A DNA stretch of 8,800 nt from Thermotoga sp. 4484_232 (lineage in GTDB: Bacteria > Thermotogota > Thermotogae > Thermotogales > Thermotogaceae). Position numbers and translations under genes: made by a program. The DNA lies in NCBI GenBank assembly GCA_002084985.1, contig MZGO01000095.1:1-8800 (forward strand), in the 5' to 3' direction. Below, piece after piece: positions 7,117 through 8,800 of this stretch (positions are counted from its first letter, which is position 1; the number at the start of each line of letters is the position of its first letter). The notes below the pieces were generated by a model that saw nothing but the letters and a program-made list of their open reading frames with translations, was not told where the DNA came from and did not search any database.

Positions 7117-8121
7117 TCACATACCTTCGAAGTTCTTTGTTTTTCTAACCTCTTCAGCTATCTTTACTGGATCCAGACTTCCCGCTCTCTCTATAGCATC
7201 AATAAGGACAAGGTATGCATCGAATCCGAGCGCATTCAAAGCAGCCGGATCTCTTCCATATTTCTCCCTGAACTTCTCGACGAATTCTTTTCCTATCTCG
7301 GTGACGGCTCCTTTGGGATGGTAATGAGTCGTGAAGTAAAGACCTTCGACAGCGTCTCCACCTATCTCTATGAGCTCTGGGGCATCTGCTCCATCTCCCG
7401 TTAAGAAGTAACCTGTGTATCCCAAAACTTTGGCCTGCTGACATATCAACGCGATTTCTGGGTAGTACCCAGTTATGTATATAACGTCAGGATTCCTGGA
7501 GAGTGCAACCGTGAGCTGGGCGCTGAATTCCTGATCTCCTGTTTTGTAGAAAACCTGAGATACCTTTCCTCCGAGCTTCTTGAAGGTATCCATGAAGAAC
7601 TTGGAAAGACCGACACTGTAGTCCTGTTCAATATCAGTGAATATGACGACGTTCCTTGCTTTCAGATAGTTGTAGGCAAATTCTGCACCAGCACTTCCTT
7701 GGAAGGGATCGATGAAGCAGACCCTGGACACGAACTTCTTTCCCTGGGTCACAAGAGGATTCGTCGATGAAGGTGAGACCATCGGGATACCTTTCTTCTC
7801 AGCAATTTCTCCTCCTGCTAAACTGTGGGAGCTTGCAACTTCCCCTATGATGGCCACAACACGCTCCTTGTCAATCGCCCTTGTAACGGCATTTGCAGCC
7901 TCTGTTTTTTCGCTTCTGTTGTCAAGGAGAATGAGCTCAACTTTTTTGCCAAGGACGGTTGGTTTGAATTCGTATGCAAGCTGAACTCCTTCCCAAACTA
8001 GCTTTCCAAATGCCGAGATTCCTCCTGTCATCGGTAGAACTACCCCTATCTTCACCACATCTTCAGCTATTGCTATAAAAACAAAAGCCAGAATGAACAT
8101 AAATAAAAACAATTTCCTCAT
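7117..8121 (-). CDS. livJ: Branched-chain amino acid ABC transporter substrate-binding protein LivJ, C-terminus short
   Basis: Extracytoplasmic binding protein (type I periplasmic fold, Leu/Ile/Val-binding family), 334 aa. Residues 1-19 are a signal peptide ending AIA before EDVVKIG; no lipobox Cys is present. Family segments include KIGVVLPMTGGISAFGK (24-40), AIIGEVASSHSLAG (about 90-103), VSPSSTNP, YNYLKARNVVIFTDIEQDY, and NALGFDAYLVLIDAIE near the end. The family usually continues after KNFEGxTG with a last strand region of about 35 residues (D-x-x-G-x-x-x-K-P pattern). Here it stops directly after KNFEGM with tandem TGA TGA. RBS AAGGGGG is eight bases before the ATG, behind a strong promoter. 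The missing tail belongs to the two-domain hinge/fold region, so stability may suffer. Confidence 0.92.
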   Translation of the reverse strand: MRKLFLFMFILAFVFIAIAEDVVKIGVVLPMTGGISAFGKLVWEGVQLAYEFKPTVLGKKVELILLDNRSEKTEAANAVTRAIDKERVVAIIGEVASSHSLAGGEIAEKKGIPMVSPSSTNPLVTQGKKFVSRVCFIDPFQGSAGAEFAYNYLKARNVVIFTDIEQDYSVGLSKFFMDTFKKLGGKVSQVFYKTGDQEFSAQLTVALSRNPDVIYITGYYPEIALICQQAKVLGYTGYFLTGDGADAPELIEIGGDAVEGLYFTTHYHPKGAVTEIGKEFVEKFREKYGRDPAALNALGFDAYLVLIDAIERAGSLDPVKIAEEVRKTKNFEGM

Positions 8122-8157
8122 ACTACAAACCCCCTTTCTGAAGAGTAATTTTCACAT

Positions 8158-8187
8158 ATTCTACGATAACATGAGGTGATAAGTCAA
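8158..8187 (-). promoter_or_regulatory. SigA-type promoter of the liv operon
   Basis: On the minus strand TTGACT (8187-8182) and TAGAAT (8163-8158) are separated by 18 bases, close to the TTGACA/TATAAT consensus. The -35 lies six bases past the stop of the YkuK-like gene, and transcription would start near 8150, about 30 bases before the livJ ATG at 8121. No operator repeat or riboswitch fold is visible in the short leader. Confidence 0.75.
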
Positions 8188-8192
8188 TCATA

Positions 8193-8597
8193 CTATTTTG
8201 TGTGCCTGTGGGCTATTTTGGATGCGGCGAAGGCCCAAGGTTTTATCTTATACTTGTATCCCATTCCTTTAACATACCCTATGACAGATGGTAATATCTT
8301 ACTCGACAGGCCATCGTTCCCTATATCGAGGTGTATTTCAAAATCTTTGAAACCAAGAAACTCTTTAACGAAATTCGCCATTTCAAGACTCATTTCAACT
8401 TCTTTGAATATCCTGAGATACATATCTCCATTTCCTTTTTCTTTGCGTAAAGTATAAAAATAGGTACCTCCATTCCCGTATCTATAAATCACCAGAACGG
8501 TTGCATAAACTGTCACACCATCCCTTGTGTCACTATCAGTGCCTATGTAAACCATGAACGGATATCCACGAACGAACGACCTGATTCTATCTTTCAA
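8193..8597 (-). CDS. YkuK/DUF458-family RNase H-like protein
   Basis: Resembles the YkuK (DUF458) family, predicted to have an RNase H-like fold; the biochemical role is not established. Key segments of the 134-aa reading from TTG 8597: YIGTDSD (17-23, the expected first metal-binding Asp cluster), IHLDIGNDG (88-96, second acidic site), and KPWAFAASKIAHRH (119-132), the C-terminal conserved block. The TTG overlaps the upstream gene's TGA (TTGA), and GGAG sits directly against it, too close for a normal ribosome site. The frame stays open upstream, and the residues there (GVISTEEL) resemble the family N-terminus, but no ATG, GTG or TTG exists before a TGA at about 8648. An ATG at 8555 would cut off the first helix. 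The start is therefore uncertain. Confidence 0.72.
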   Translation of the reverse strand: MKDRIRSFVRGYPFMVYIGTDSDTRDGVTVYATVLVIYRYGNGGTYFYTLRKEKGNGDMYLRIFKEVEMSLEMANFVKEFLGFKDFEIHLDIGNDGLSSKILPSVIGYVKGMGYKYKIKPWAFAASKIAHRHTK

Positions 8598-8800
8598 CTC
8601 CTCAGTGCTGATAACACCCCACCTTGGACTAACCCCTTTTCCGGGTAATGAGATTCAAGATATCTTTTTAGTTCCTCAGGATTGTGTGAATGGAAGTACA
8701 TCATTCTCTGTTCGCCTGAGGGAGGGACTTCCAAAAAGGAATTGATCTCATGTCTCCTATCCCACCAGATTTCCTCTTTCCATGAAGTTTTAACTTGCCC
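8594..8800 (-). CDS. C-terminal end of an unrecognised protein, 5' part beyond window
   Basis: An open frame enters from the right edge and ends with TGA at 8596-8594, giving 68 residues. I do not recognise the family. It is Trp-, Arg- and Glu-rich at first (KTSWKEEIWWDRRHEINSFL), then has YFHSHNPEELKRYLESHYPE, which looks like a soluble helical C-terminus. No membrane segment is visible. Its stop overlaps the TTG of the YkuK-like gene, so the two are probably co-transcribed. Being real is supported by strand, overlap and codon use like the neighbours; an accidental frame of this length cannot be excluded. Confidence 0.55.
   Translation of the reverse strand, partial: GQVKTSWKEEIWWDRRHEINSFLEVPPSGEQRMMYFHSHNPEELKRYLESHYPEKGLVQGGVLSALRS

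Noticed and set aside
1..8800. Many plus-strand open frames of 60-120 codons across the window
   Set aside because: They lie antisense to well-supported genes, lack ribosome sites and show no family-like motifs. They are composition shadows of the minus-strand genes.
1..8800. CRISPR array, insertion sequence, tRNA or phage signals
   Set aside because: No spaced direct repeats, transposase motifs, terminal inverted repeats or tRNA-like folds were found; the region reads as ordinary chromosomal metabolism genes.

Overview
The window looks like a piece of a Thermotogales (Thermotoga-like) chromosome. The signs are moderate GC, Lys/Glu-rich proteins, AGA/AGG and ATA codons, frequent GTG and TTG starts, very strong GGAGG-type ribosome sites and end-to-start packed genes. 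The assignment is an inference from sequence character; no marker gene fixes the genus. Every gene I can support lies on the minus strand, so transcription runs from high to low coordinates. There is no tRNA, rRNA, CRISPR array, transposon or other mobile element.

Layout in transcription order. (1) 8800-8594: the end of an unrecognised protein, cut by the window edge. (2) 8597-8193: a YkuK/DUF458-type RNase H-like protein, whose TTG start overlaps the previous stop. (3) A SigA-type promoter at 8187-8158 opens a long branched-chain amino acid ABC transporter operon: livJ (binding protein), a hairpin that looks like an attenuator, livH and livM (permeases), livG and livF (ATPases). (4) The same run continues without a visible break into a CBS-CBS-ACT regulator-like protein, a strongly diverged PurH (purine biosynthesis) homologue, and a ComF-type phosphoribosyltransferase. 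(5) After an 86-base gap with a candidate extended -10 element, a secreted 5'-nucleotidase/UshA-type enzyme runs off the left edge.

The striking feature is damage at three points within about 4 kb. LivJ stops about 35 residues early. LivH loses its C-terminal part and LivM its N-terminal part at one out-of-frame junction near 6322. The PurH-like gene has lost roughly 34 internal codons near 3126-3135, with a frame change. In each case the flanking sequence matches the family closely right up to the junction, as expected from clean deletions (real or assembly-made) rather than slow decay. If real, the Liv permease should not work although its ATPases and binding protein are largely intact.

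The second feature of interest is the PurH homologue. It keeps the fold-level pattern of a short PurH but lacks the RYGENP-like, Lys-His and NPCG signatures of the AICAR transformylase half, so it looks like a pseudoenzyme. It sits between a nucleotide/amino-acid-sensing type protein (CBS plus ACT) and a phosphoribosyltransferase, downstream of an amino acid transporter.
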